DNA of 64,000 bases from Maribacter forsetii DSM 18668 (GTDB lineage Bacteria > Bacteroidota > Bacteroidia > Flavobacteriales > Flavobacteriaceae), in the NCBI RefSeq assembly GCF_000744105.1, contig NZ_JQLH01000001.1:3694501-3758500 (forward strand), in the 5' to 3' direction. Positions within the stretch are counted from its first letter, which is position 1, and each line of letters starts with the position of its first letter. Position numbers and translations under genes: made by a program. Positions 15,637 to 24,255 of the stretch are shown in pieces. The notes beneath the pieces were generated by a model. The model saw only the letters and a program-made list of their open reading frames with translations. It did not search any database and was not told the DNA's origin.

Positions 15637-15773
15637 CGGCTTCGGCTACGCTCAGCCACCAAACATTAAAATTTCTTACTTTTATTCATCTGATTTGGCT
15701 TCAGCTACGCTCAGCCACCAGCCTGTCACCTAACTACTCATTTGTACGCGGTGACTGAGCGGAGCCGAAGTCA
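15637..15773 (+). repeat. Hairpin repeat cluster, right flank of GIY-YIG gene
   Basis: Three copies are present: 15637-15658 (GGCT/AGCC), 15696-15717 (TGGCT/AGCCA) and an inverted one at 15752-15773 (TGACT/AGTCA). Adjacent copies are 56-59 bases apart. The last three bases of the inverted copy are the stop codon of the metX-thrA fusion. Confidence 0.85.
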
Positions 15774-18700
15774 TCCTTTCTCCGCAATCCTCAATATATC
15801 TCCAAATACACCTCTTGCGGTAACAGCTGCTCCGGCTCCGGCTCCTTGAATTACTAACGGATTTTCACCGTAAGATTCTGTGTATATTTCTATGATGGAA
15901 TCTGATCCCTTTACCTGCCCCAAGGCACTTTCCTTTGGCACTGATATCAACTTCACATCTAATACTCCTTTTTCCTTTTGAAGGTTTCCATGCAAATCAC
16001 CAACATATCTTAATACATGATTTGGCTTCTGATTCTTTTTAATTTCACTGAATTTGGCATCCAACACATCTAAATTCTCTAAAAAGAAAGCCACTTCTCC
16101 GTCTTGTAATTTCTTCGGGATAAGGTTATCAATATTTATATCTGCAAACTCATTATGTAAATCTAGTTCACGTGCTAAAATCAACAACTTTCTACCGACA
16201 TCATTTCCTGATAAATCTTCACGAGGATCCGGTTCTGTAAATCCTTGCTGCATCGCATCTTTCAAAATAGATGAAAATGGTACATCGCTTTCTGAAAAAG
16301 TATTGAAAATATAACTTAATGAACCAGAGAACACGCCTTTAATTCTGGTTATGTTCTCACCGGATAAATGCAATAACTTAATGGTATCTATCAATGGCAA
16401 TCCTGCACCTACATTAGTTTCATACAAATATTGCTTTTGATTCTTTTGCAGCTCTTCTCGTAGCAACTGATAAAAATCGTAACGTAAGGTATTGGCTATT
16501 TTGTTTGAAGACACAATATCGAAACCATGTTCTACAAATTCAAAATAGTTTGCTACAAAGTCTTTACTCGCCGTATTATCAATAACGATCAGATTCTCTA
16601 AATGATGACGTTTTGCAAAATCAAAAACATCTTCTACTTTATATGACTTTCCTTTTTGCTTTAAATTCGTTTTCCAGCTTTTGGTAATTCCCTTTTCATT
16701 CAATAAAATCTTCTTGGAATTCGCTATACCAAATACGCGCAAATCTAATTTCTTACGATCTTTAATTGTTTTGGCAGATTTTAGAATTTGATCGATCAAT
16801 GTTCCTCCCACATTACCATGCCCAAAAATTAGAATATTTATCCTTTTACTGATACCAAATACTTGTCCGTGCATGACGTTTACCGCCTTGTGTAAATCTG
16901 CTTTCTTCACCACCAGACTCACATTATTACCTGATACCGTGTTGTTGAACAACAAAGGCACAATCTGGTTTTTAATCAGTGCGTTAAAGGGATTATGGAA
17001 CGTACTTAAATCTTGACCTACAATAGATATGATAGACACATCATCTATCACCGTGATCATATTTACATCTTTAGATTCAAAATCATTACTGAATTCATTC
17101 TCTAAAGCCAATTTCGCTCTTTTCGCCTTGTCTTTCTTCACCACAAGACCAATACCTCTTTCTGAAGAACCTTGAGATATGATACTAACACTAATATTAC
17201 TTGCTTCTAAAGCCTTAAATATTCTAGCATCTACACCCACTTTACCTAACAAACCGCGACCTTCTATATTGATCATTGCAACATCTTCAATAACAGAAAG
17301 TGATTTTATACCTTCTTTACTAGATTTTGCACTGATCAAAGTTCCTTCACTATCATCATTGTACGTATTTAAAATACGTAACGGAATGTTCTTTTCAATA
17401 AGCGGAATTATAGTTTTCGCATGTAAAATAGTTGCTCCGAAATTCGCCAACTCATTTGCCTCTTCATAAGACAAGTTTTCCAACTTTTTAGCTTCCGGAA
17501 CATAATCTGGGTTTGCCGTGTAAATTCCGTCTACATGTGTATAATTCTGTAATTCTTCAGCATCTAAAAAATTCGCTAACAAGGCTGCGGAATAATTACT
17601 TCCGTTCCTACCCAATGTTGTTGTCTCCCCATCTAAAGTAGATGAAATAAAACCGGTTACTACCGCAACAGTATCTTTAGGAATATCCGCAAACTTTAAT
17701 AACACCTGCTCTTTAGACTCTGCCTCCAATACCTTGGCATCACCAAATGTATTATCGGTCTTTATCACCATACGCGTATCTACCAGCTCTGCGTTAATGC
17801 CTTTACCTATCAATAATTTGGTAACCAATTTGGCTGAAATTAATTCACCATAAGCCAGTACCTCATCTTTAATTTTGGCACTATAATCACCTAACAATGA
17901 AACACCTTCATACAATTTCGCTAAGCCTTTAAACTCTGCCGACAAACTGATATTTTTATACGTATGCTTTTGATATTTTTCTAAAGCCTCAAACTGAGTT
18001 TTATAGTCTTTACCTTTTGCGGCTTTCTCCAGCATCTCCTCTAGCTGATCCGTTGCTTTTTCTCTTGCCGATAAAACAATAGCTATATTCTCTTCATTCT
18101 TAACCTTATTGGCAACGATATCCAATACTCGCTCTAGTCCTTCTCCATTGCTCAGGGACTTACCACCAAACTTCAGAATCTTTATTTTCTTGATATTACC
18201 GTTGGTATTAAAAATACCACCAAGCAATTTCTCCATTTGATCAAACTCGATTAAAAAGGCATCATGCCCATGTAGCGACTGTACTTCGCCATAGGTAACG
18301 TTGCTTTTCGCTTGCGCCAATTGCTTAAACGTATCTTTATTTTCCTGCGCGGTAAAGAACATATCAGAATCTACACCTATGATATGAATGTTGGTATCGC
18401 TATTTTGTAGTCTGATGAAATTCTCATCTCCACCTCTAGTGACATCAATCGTTTTCAATAACTGATTCATCAATTTATAGGCAGATAATTGAAAACGCTC
18501 TTGCAACTTATCGCCATGATGCATTAACCAACTTTCTACATTAAAGACCTGCAGCTCTTCATTCGTACTTCTTTTGAAACGCTCTTTGAAAGAAGCCGGA
18601 GTTCTATAACATAACATTGCATGCATACGTGCATCGTGCACAGGTTGCTTAGAATTCACCAAAAACTGCTCTTGAATTTGACAATTGGCAATCAACCAGT

Positions 18701-19157
18701 CGGTCGATTTCCAATCGGATGCCACAGGAATTAAATGCTCGGTTAAATCTGGTTGTAATGCTGCCATTTCCCAGGCAATACCACCACCTAAAGAACCACC
18801 GATCAAAGCAAATAAACGGTTTACTTTCAACTGCTGCAAACCCAATAAAAACATTCTAGCTACATCGCCAGCAACAAAATCCTTATAGTTTTCAATCACG
18901 AATTTATCATGACCGTTTCCCGGAATATTGAATGCCAGAATGGTATACTTTTGGGTATCGATACATTTTTCATCACCGATAAGTGCCGACCACCAGCCAT
19001 CTTCTCCAGTAACATTAGAGTTTCCGGTCAAAGCATGGTTCACCAAAATAATAGGTGCTGTATGTAGCTCTTTACCAAATACCTGATAAGACAATTGAAT
19101 ATCTTGAGAGGCACCACTTAAGGTCTTATATTTTTTAATCTGTAATTGATGTAGCAT
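15771..19157 (-). CDS. Fusion: homoserine O-acetyltransferase + aspartokinase + homoserine dehydrogenase
   Basis: The 1128-residue open frame joins three enzymes. Residues 1-318 are a MetX-type alpha/beta hydrolase with NHALTGNS, the nucleophile Ser122 in GGSLGGG, Asp263/265 in GVDSDMFF and His298 in LHGHDAF. From about 325 follows aspartokinase (ILKFGGKSL, TTLGRNGSNYSAALLAN, then ACT-type repeats). From about 775 follows homoserine dehydrogenase (INILIFGHGNVGGTL, NKIANT, GVFSGSLSYI, EPDPREDLSGNDVGRKLLILAR). Together they cover aspartate phosphorylation, reduction of the semialdehyde to homoserine, and acetylation. Aspartate-semialdehyde dehydrogenase is not in the window. The gene follows metY, so the product passes directly to sulfhydrylation. 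The frame is intact, with no sign of a sequencing fusion. Confidence 0.93.
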   Translation of the reverse strand: MLHQLQIKKYKTLSGASQDIQLSYQVFGKELHTAPIILVNHALTGNSNVTGEDGWWSALIGDEKCIDTQKYTILAFNIPGNGHDKFVIENYKDFVAGDVARMFLLGLQQLKVNRLFALIGGSLGGGIAWEMAALQPDLTEHLIPVASDWKSTDWLIANCQIQEQFLVNSKQPVHDARMHAMLCYRTPASFKERFKRSTNEELQVFNVESWLMHHGDKLQERFQLSAYKLMNQLLKTIDVTRGGDENFIRLQNSDTNIHIIGVDSDMFFTAQENKDTFKQLAQAKSNVTYGEVQSLHGHDAFLIEFDQMEKLLGGIFNTNGNIKKIKILKFGGKSLSNGEGLERVLDIVANKVKNEENIAIVLSAREKATDQLEEMLEKAAKGKDYKTQFEALEKYQKHTYKNISLSAEFKGLAKLYEGVSLLGDYSAKIKDEVLAYGELISAKLVTKLLIGKGINAELVDTRMVIKTDNTFGDAKVLEAESKEQVLLKFADIPKDTVAVVTGFISSTLDGETTTLGRNGSNYSAALLANFLDAEELQNYTHVDGIYTANPDYVPEAKKLENLSYEEANELANFGATILHAKTIIPLIEKNIPLRILNTYNDDSEGTLISAKSSKEGIKSLSVIEDVAMINIEGRGLLGKVGVDARIFKALEASNISVSIISQGSSERGIGLVVKKDKAKRAKLALENEFSNDFESKDVNMITVIDDVSIISIVGQDLSTFHNPFNALIKNQIVPLLFNNTVSGNNVSLVVKKADLHKAVNVMHGQVFGISKRINILIFGHGNVGGTLIDQILKSAKTIKDRKKLDLRVFGIANSKKILLNEKGITKSWKTNLKQKGKSYKVEDVFDFAKRHHLENLIVIDNTASKDFVANYFEFVEHGFDIVSSNKIANTLRYDFYQLLREELQKNQKQYLYETNVGAGLPLIDTIKLLHLSGENITRIKGVFSGSLSYIFNTFSESDVPFSSILKDAMQQGFTEPDPREDLSGNDVGRKLLILARELDLHNEFADINIDNLIPKKLQDGEVAFFLENLDVLDAKFSEIKKNQKPNHVLRYVGDLHGNLQKEKGVLDVKLISVPKESALGQVKGSDSIIEIYTESYGENPLVIQGAGAGAAVTARGVFGDILRIAEKG

Positions 19158-19180
19158 CTATTTCAAAATCAATTTATGGC

Positions 19181-19204
19181 TTGGCTTCTGTTCCGCTCAG
19201 CCAA
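19181..19204 (+). repeat. Dispersed hairpin repeat in the metY / metX-thrA gap
   Basis: The stem TTGGCT/AGCCAA encloses the diverged core TCTGTTCCGCTC. It is the longest stem (6 bp) of the family in this window and lies in the gap between metY and the fusion gene. Confidence 0.8.
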
Positions 19205-19291
19205 TAATATTTTACTATTTTAAATAATTGGTCACATAGTTTTAGCTCAATGACCGGTTATTTCAATTTTGCTTTATATCGATAACCGAGA

Positions 19292-20566
19292 TTAAAGACT
19301 TGCTAATGCCTGTTCTAAATCGGCTTTTAAATCTTCAATATCTTCTAAACCAACGGACAAACGAATTAAATCTTGACCTACACCAGCACCTTCTTGCTGC
19401 TCTGCAGTTAATTGTTGGTGTGTGGTACTTGCAGGGTGAATAATCAATGATTTGGTATCACCAATATTCGCTAGCAACGAGAATATCTTAGTCGCATCAG
19501 TTACTTTTTTAGCAGCTTCAAATCCGCCCTTAACTCCAAAAGTAACCAATCCGCTCTGTCCTTTTGGTAAGTATTCTTTTGCCAATTCGTTGTACTTATT
19601 GCTCTTCAATCCTGGGTAATTTACCCATTCCACTTCTGACCTACCTTCTAACCACGTAGCCAATTCTAATGCATTTGCACTATGCTGCTTGATACGTACC
19701 GGTAATGTTTCTAGACCTTGAATAATTTGGAAAGCGTTAAACGGACTCAATGCTCCACCGAAATCACGTAAGCCTTCTAATATTAATTTAAAGGTAAATG
19801 CTGCCGCACCTAATGCTTCGCTATATACCAAACCGTGGTATCCTGCAGATGGCTCAGTAAATTCTGGGAATTTTCCGTTTGTCCAGTCGAAAGTACCGGC
19901 ATCAATTATTGCTCCTCCTAAGGAAGTTCCTTGTCCACCAATATACTTTGTCAATGAATGTATTACTAGGTTAGCTCCGTGTTCAATAGGATTCAATAAT
20001 GACGGAGTAGCCACAGTATTATCTACTATAAATGGTACTCCTGCCGCTTTAGATTCTTTAGAAATTCCTTTCAAGTCCAACACATCTAACTTAGGATTCC
20101 CTAAAGATTCTACAAAAAATGCTCTTGTATTCTCCTGTACAGCTTTTCCAAAATTCTCAGGATCAGATGCATCTACGAAGGTTGTTGTAATACCGAATCT
20201 TGGTAAGGTTACATTCAATAAATTAAACGTACCACCATATAAACTGCTTGATGCCACAATATGGTCACCTGCTTTTAATAATGTCAACAACCCTGTTGAG
20301 ATTGCCGCTGTACCCGATGCAAAAACCACCGCTCCAATTCCGCCTTCTACCGCAGCTAACCTGTCTTGTAGAATTTGATTGGTGGGATTGTTTAATCTTG
20401 TATAAATGAAGCCTAATTCCGCTAACGAAAATAAGTTTGCTGCGTGATCCGTGTCATTGAACACATAAGATGATGTTTGATAAATAGGCACTGCTCTTGT
20501 ACCACCGTTGGTAGTTGTGTCGTGACCTGCGTGTAATGCGTTTGTTGCTAATTTGTGATTACTCAT
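19292..20566 (-). CDS. metY: O-acetylhomoserine sulfhydrylase
   Basis: The 424-residue protein starts MSNHKLATNALHAGHD, the usual MetY N-terminus, and has QTSSYVFNDTDHAANLF, the Asp/PLP-phosphate region VFASGTAAISTGLLTLL, the Schiff-base Lys in VIHSLTKYIGGQGTSLGG, and HPASTTHQQL. It condenses sulfide with O-acetylhomoserine to give homocysteine. A start 192 bases further upstream is wrong: those codons would be translated from the riboswitch. A SAM-I aptamer ends 142 bases upstream and a hairpin repeat lies in the leader. First gene of metY / metX-thrA / GIY-YIG / trans-sulfuration enzyme. Confidence 0.95.
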   Translation of the reverse strand: MSNHKLATNALHAGHDTTTNGGTRAVPIYQTSSYVFNDTDHAANLFSLAELGFIYTRLNNPTNQILQDRLAAVEGGIGAVVFASGTAAISTGLLTLLKAGDHIVASSSLYGGTFNLLNVTLPRFGITTTFVDASDPENFGKAVQENTRAFFVESLGNPKLDVLDLKGISKESKAAGVPFIVDNTVATPSLLNPIEHGANLVIHSLTKYIGGQGTSLGGAIIDAGTFDWTNGKFPEFTEPSAGYHGLVYSEALGAAAFTFKLILEGLRDFGGALSPFNAFQIIQGLETLPVRIKQHSANALELATWLEGRSEVEWVNYPGLKSNKYNELAKEYLPKGQSGLVTFGVKGGFEAAKKVTDATKIFSLLANIGDTKSLIIHPASTTHQQLTAEQQEGAGVGQDLIRLSVGLEDIEDLKADLEQALASL

Positions 20567-20590
20567 GATTTTGTTGTTTTTAAAAATTAA

Positions 20591-20610
20591 TCCTTCGACT
20601 ACGCTCAGGA
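20591..20610 (+). repeat. Dispersed hairpin repeat in the metY leader
   Basis: TCCTTCGACTACGCTCAGGA has a TCCT/AGGA stem around the conserved core. It lies between the SAM-I aptamer and the metY start, where it could act in the expression platform. Confidence 0.85.
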
Positions 20611-20708
20611 TGCAAAAAATTAAAAGCCAAACCTTAACCAGCATTATATGCGGGTAGGTGAAAATCAAAAAGTTATAAGAAAGTAATATCGAAGAAAATT
20701 CGATTACT

Positions 20709-20808
20709 GTTATCCATCCCATAAGGGTAGAATGTAGCACCTTCTTTGTATGTAACAAAGGGTTGCTAAGGTTTCAAAGGGTCTAATCCCTCCACCTTTC
20801 TTGATAAC
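20709..20808 (-). promoter_or_regulatory. SAM-I (S-box) riboswitch upstream of metY
   Basis: On the minus strand, P1 is GTTATC (20803-20808) with GATAAC (20709-20714). Between them come CAAGAAAGGTGGAGGGAT, GACCC, TTGAAACC, GCAACCC, a P3 hairpin (CTTTGT/ACAAAG), GGTGCTAC and a P4 hairpin (CCC/GGG). All S-box core elements are present and the aptamer is 100 nt long. A weak -7-like AATATTTG lies upstream at 20838-20845. No strong T-tailed terminator follows, so the mode of control (translation or termination) is open. Confidence 0.95.
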
Positions 20809-20967
20809 TATTCAATACGTGTTTGAACTTTGAACTACAAATATTGGGCAGAAGTTTTTAATAACCTAGAATTTTAAGAAAAAAATATAATTCTAGTTCT
20901 TGTTGTTATTTTTCTGTAGGCTTAAAGATATCTGGAGACCCCTACATCGACAGTGATCTCTATACAC

Positions 20968-20996
20968 TTTTGACCTAATCAAAAATTAGGTCAAAA
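20968..20996. other. Perfect 12-bp stem-loop downstream of the sulfatase gene
   Basis: TTTTGACCTAAT (20968-20979) and ATTAGGTCAAAA (20985-20996) pair perfectly across CAAAA. It lies in the gap between the sulfatase stop and the metY riboswitch promoter. With A/T-rich ends it may end sulfatase transcription, but no long T run follows. The rest of 20811-20967 shows no gene. Confidence 0.6.
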
Positions 20997-21020
20997 GCTC
21001 TCGAACTGACATTTTTTCCC

Positions 21021-21041
21021 CAACAACCGACAACCAACAAC
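21021..21041 (+). repeat. Period-7 CAAC array at the sulfatase 3' end
   Basis: CAACAAC, CGACAAC, CAACAAC are three 7-mers ending on the first base of the sulfatase stop codon (complement). They are of the same unit type as the arrays flanking the four-helix-bundle gene near metH. Confidence 0.75.
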
Positions 21042-22663
21042 TAATCAATCATCCCAGCACTCTTGTACTTATCAATGTACTTTTGATCTTGCTCAGGAGA
21101 ATCTTTGTAGTATTTACGCATCTCAACCAAATCTTTTGTCAACTTTTTAACCGTAGCTGCGTACGCTGGATCATGGTACACATTATTCATTTCTTTGGGA
21201 TCATTCAACCTATCATACAACTCCCATTCGTCTACATCATAATAGAAATGCACTAACTTAAATTCTTTGTTTACAATACCATAATGGCGTTTTACCATAT
21301 GTACCGATGGATATTCGTAATACTGATAGTACACCGCATCTCTTGTCCACTTGTCTTTTTCGCCTTTCAATAACGGAATTAAACTTTCTCCTTGCATATC
21401 ACTTGGCGGTGTAATGCCTACCGCTTCCAACATGGTTTGTGCAAAATCTAAATTCTGAACCATTTCATTTTCCACAGAACCTGGTTTTACCACATTGGGC
21501 CAACGTACCAATAACGGAGTTTTAAAAGATTCATCATAAATAAAACGCTTGTCGAACCAACCGTGCTCTCCTAAATAGAATCCTTGGTCAGAGGTGTAAA
21601 TGACTATTGTATTTTCTGCCAACCCGCTTTCGTCTAAATAATCTAGCAATCGACCTACATTATCATCAACCGAAGAAATGCTGCCCAAGTAGTCTTGCAT
21701 ATAGCGCTGGTATTTCCATTTCATTTTTTCGGTATCGGTCATCTTTGGCCAATTATCATAAAAGAAATCGTTGATCGAATCTAACACCGGATTATACAAT
21801 GCCTTTTGTTCTGCCGTAGCACGGTTATACGGACCATAAAAACTATTTGAAAATTCTTCTACCACAGGTAATACTTTGCTTTCCATTTTAGCTAAAGTCT
21901 CAGGTCTTATTTTACTATCATGACTATACATCATGTGGGTTAGCAAATTCATTTCTGCAGTTTTCGCCGCAGAACCTCTATTGCTGTAATCATCAAAAAG
22001 CGTTTCTGGTTCTGGGAATGTTTTCTTTGTAAACTCCTTAAACTTATCTGCTCTTGGCCACCAAGGTCTATGTGGTGCTTTGTGCAAATACATCATCATA
22101 AATGGTTCATCATCTGCAGCTTCTTTCTTTAACCAATCTAACGACACATCTGTAATAATATCGGTAACATACCCTTGCTTGGTAATGGTATCGCCATTGG
22201 TAACAATAAAATCGGGATTAATATAATGCCCCTGACCTGGTAAAATCATAAACTCATCTACCCCTTTAGGGTTGTTACCAAAGTGGAGTTTGCCGAACAT
22301 GGCAGTTTTATAACCGTTCTCTTTAAATATCTGCGGAAAGGTTACTTGTGTAGTATCGAACGGGAAGTAATTATCTACTTTACCATTGATATGAGTATGC
22401 TTACCTGTTAGTATTGTTGCTCGTGATGGTGCACATATGGAGTTGGTAACACTAGCATTTGTAAACAACATGCCTTCTTTTGCCAGTCGGTCTATATTTG
22501 GTGTATTCAGCAATTTATCATCGTACGCGCTAATGGCTTGGTAGGCATGATCATCTGACATGATGAAAATAATATTGGGCTTTTTCTTTTTTGATTTTTG
22601 GGCTTCTGTAGTGATCGGTAATAAGAATAGTATCCCTAATACAGCTACAATTAGTTTTCTCAT
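21041..22663 (-). CDS. Secreted S1-type sulfatase
   Basis: The 540-residue protein has a signal peptide (MRKLIVAVLGILFLLPITTEAQ) and a sulfatase domain: NIIFIMSDDHA for calcium binding, NSICAPSRATILTGKH with the CxPSR formylglycine motif, GKLHFGNN, LHKAPHRPWWPR and TSDQGFYLGEHGWFDKR. It probably removes sulfate esters from a sugar or glycan in the periplasm after formylglycine maturation. The maturase is not in the window. The closest types I recognise act on N-acetylglucosamine-6-sulfate or related algal/host glycans, but the substrate is not decidable. It lies downstream of an M20 amidohydrolase gene whose leader and signal peptide are almost the same. Confidence 0.93.
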   Translation of the reverse strand: MRKLIVAVLGILFLLPITTEAQKSKKKKPNIIFIMSDDHAYQAISAYDDKLLNTPNIDRLAKEGMLFTNASVTNSICAPSRATILTGKHTHINGKVDNYFPFDTTQVTFPQIFKENGYKTAMFGKLHFGNNPKGVDEFMILPGQGHYINPDFIVTNGDTITKQGYVTDIITDVSLDWLKKEAADDEPFMMMYLHKAPHRPWWPRADKFKEFTKKTFPEPETLFDDYSNRGSAAKTAEMNLLTHMMYSHDSKIRPETLAKMESKVLPVVEEFSNSFYGPYNRATAEQKALYNPVLDSINDFFYDNWPKMTDTEKMKWKYQRYMQDYLGSISSVDDNVGRLLDYLDESGLAENTIVIYTSDQGFYLGEHGWFDKRFIYDESFKTPLLVRWPNVVKPGSVENEMVQNLDFAQTMLEAVGITPPSDMQGESLIPLLKGEKDKWTRDAVYYQYYEYPSVHMVKRHYGIVNKEFKLVHFYYDVDEWELYDRLNDPKEMNNVYHDPAYAATVKKLTKDLVEMRKYYKDSPEQDQKYIDKYKSAGMID

Positions 22664-22738
22664 TTTTGTTGTTTTGTGAGTTTGATTTGTACTAAAAACA
22701 ATGAATCTGAAACCTGTTTGAACTATTCAATAAATTGA

Positions 22739-24166
22739 TTATTTTCTATAATCTAACGCTGGCTTTCTATCCCCCAGTAATGCTTCGTAAACAAAGTCAG
22801 TACCTCTTCTCTTCTCAAATTCTGCTTTCACCTCCTTTAAAATGGACGGCTTCTCGAAAATATCAATAGCAGTTAATGACATGGTTTTTGCAGCCACCAT
22901 CATTCCTTTAAATCCAATATCGGTTCCACCCGCAGCAACAGCCTGCCAACTATGAGGAGGTGTTCCCGGAACCCAAGTAGCAGTTCTCACAGCAGCGGTT
23001 GGTGCATTCCAACTAACATCACCGGTATCTGCTGAAGCTTTTCCATACGTAAAAACCATCGGCTTAATACTGCTAGCACTTTCTATAAGTTTTGGTGTTT
23101 TTAATGTTTTCTGAATTTCTTCGGCGAATTTTATTTCCTCTTTAGTATAGTTTACTCCGCCAACCAATTCCATATTATCATGCATTAAGGTTGCAAGTAC
23201 TTCATTTGGCAAACGCTCATACGTTCCGCCAATAATTTCATACGACATTTCTGTTTCCGTTCCTATGGCAGCTCCTTCTGCAGCTTTGATTACTCTATCC
23301 CAAACTGCTTTTACTTCTTTTCTATTTGAATGGCGAACAACATAATACACCTCAGCTTCTTCAGGTACAATATTTGGTGCATCACCTCCTTTAGTTATTA
23401 CGTAATGAATTCGTGTAGATTCAGTTGTATGTTCTCTTAGCATGTTTACCAAATCGTTCATTCCCTCTACCCCATCAAGAGCTGAACGACCTAATTCTGG
23501 TGCCGCTGCAGCATGTGAAGAAACACCTTTAAATGTGAATTTCCCTGATATGGTTGCTAAATTCGTACTTGGATTAGAAGTATTCTCATCACCTGGATGC
23601 CAAGAAACAATAGCATCTATGTCATCAAAAAGACCCGCTCTAACCATATAAACTTTACCTGACCCCCCTTCTTCAGCCGGGGTACCATAAAACCTAATTG
23701 TTCCAGATTTTTTGGTAGCTTCTAGCCAATTCTTAATAGAAATTGCGGCTGCCATAGAACCCGTACCAAATAAATGATGCCCACAAGCCTGACCAGGAGC
23801 ATCTACAACTCTTGATTTTTTAATAGGTTCGGCAGATTGCGACATACCTGGCAAAGCATCAAACTCTCCCAAAATACCAATCACCGGTGTACCTGAACCG
23901 TAAGTTGCTGTAAATGCAGTTGGAATGCCTGCCACACCTTTCTCTATTATAAAACCTGCTGTACTAAGTGTTTCTTGTAAAAGCGCCGAACTATTTTCCT
24001 CTAAGTAACCTAACTCAGGATTTTCCCATAGATGGTTTGCAATACCCTTATAAGTTTCGTACTCAGTATCTAATTGTCTTATTATTTCTTTTTTGCTCTT
24101 TTGTGCTTCAGTGGTTACTGGTAGTAGTAATAATATCACCGCTATTGTTCGGATTACTTTTTTCAT
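22739..24166 (-). CDS. Secreted M20 family amidohydrolase/peptidase
   Basis: The 475-residue protein starts with a signal peptide (AVILLLLPVTTEAQ) and continues as a metal-dependent M20D (AbgB/amidohydrolase-like) enzyme: GILGEFDALPGMSQ, ACGHHLFGTGSMAA, GTPAEEGGSGKVYM, a dimerisation domain around KFTFKGVSSHAAAAPELGRSALDG, and a C-terminal metal-site segment PPHSWQAVAAGGTDIG. Relatives cleave aminoacyl-aromatic or N-acyl amino acid bonds. The substrate is unknown. Its neighbours (sulfatase, CocE-like hydrolase) suggest a small secreted catabolic group. Confidence 0.9.
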   Translation of the reverse strand: MKKVIRTIAVILLLLPVTTEAQKSKKEIIRQLDTEYETYKGIANHLWENPELGYLEENSSALLQETLSTAGFIIEKGVAGIPTAFTATYGSGTPVIGILGEFDALPGMSQSAEPIKKSRVVDAPGQACGHHLFGTGSMAAAISIKNWLEATKKSGTIRFYGTPAEEGGSGKVYMVRAGLFDDIDAIVSWHPGDENTSNPSTNLATISGKFTFKGVSSHAAAAPELGRSALDGVEGMNDLVNMLREHTTESTRIHYVITKGGDAPNIVPEEAEVYYVVRHSNRKEVKAVWDRVIKAAEGAAIGTETEMSYEIIGGTYERLPNEVLATLMHDNMELVGGVNYTKEEIKFAEEIQKTLKTPKLIESASSIKPMVFTYGKASADTGDVSWNAPTAAVRTATWVPGTPPHSWQAVAAGGTDIGFKGMMVAAKTMSLTAIDIFEKPSILKEVKAEFEKRRGTDFVYEALLGDRKPALDYRK

Positions 24167-24255
24167 TTTCGTCGTTGTTTGGTAAGTTAGAATAGTACTA
24201 AAAGTAAGAATAATTCAGTATTCATCTATACCTATGATGATATAAATACACAACT

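Noticed and set aside
15171..15773. Regularly spaced palindromes read as a CRISPR array
   Set aside because: There are only a few copies in mixed orientation, interrupted by a gene, with stem variation and no cas genes. Spacers on the two sides resemble each other, unlike CRISPR spacers.
20567..20758. In-frame 5' extension of metY by 64 codons
   Set aside because: These codons lie in the SAM-I riboswitch and its downstream leader and encode a hydrophobic segment with no family match. The normal MetY N-terminus starts at 20566.
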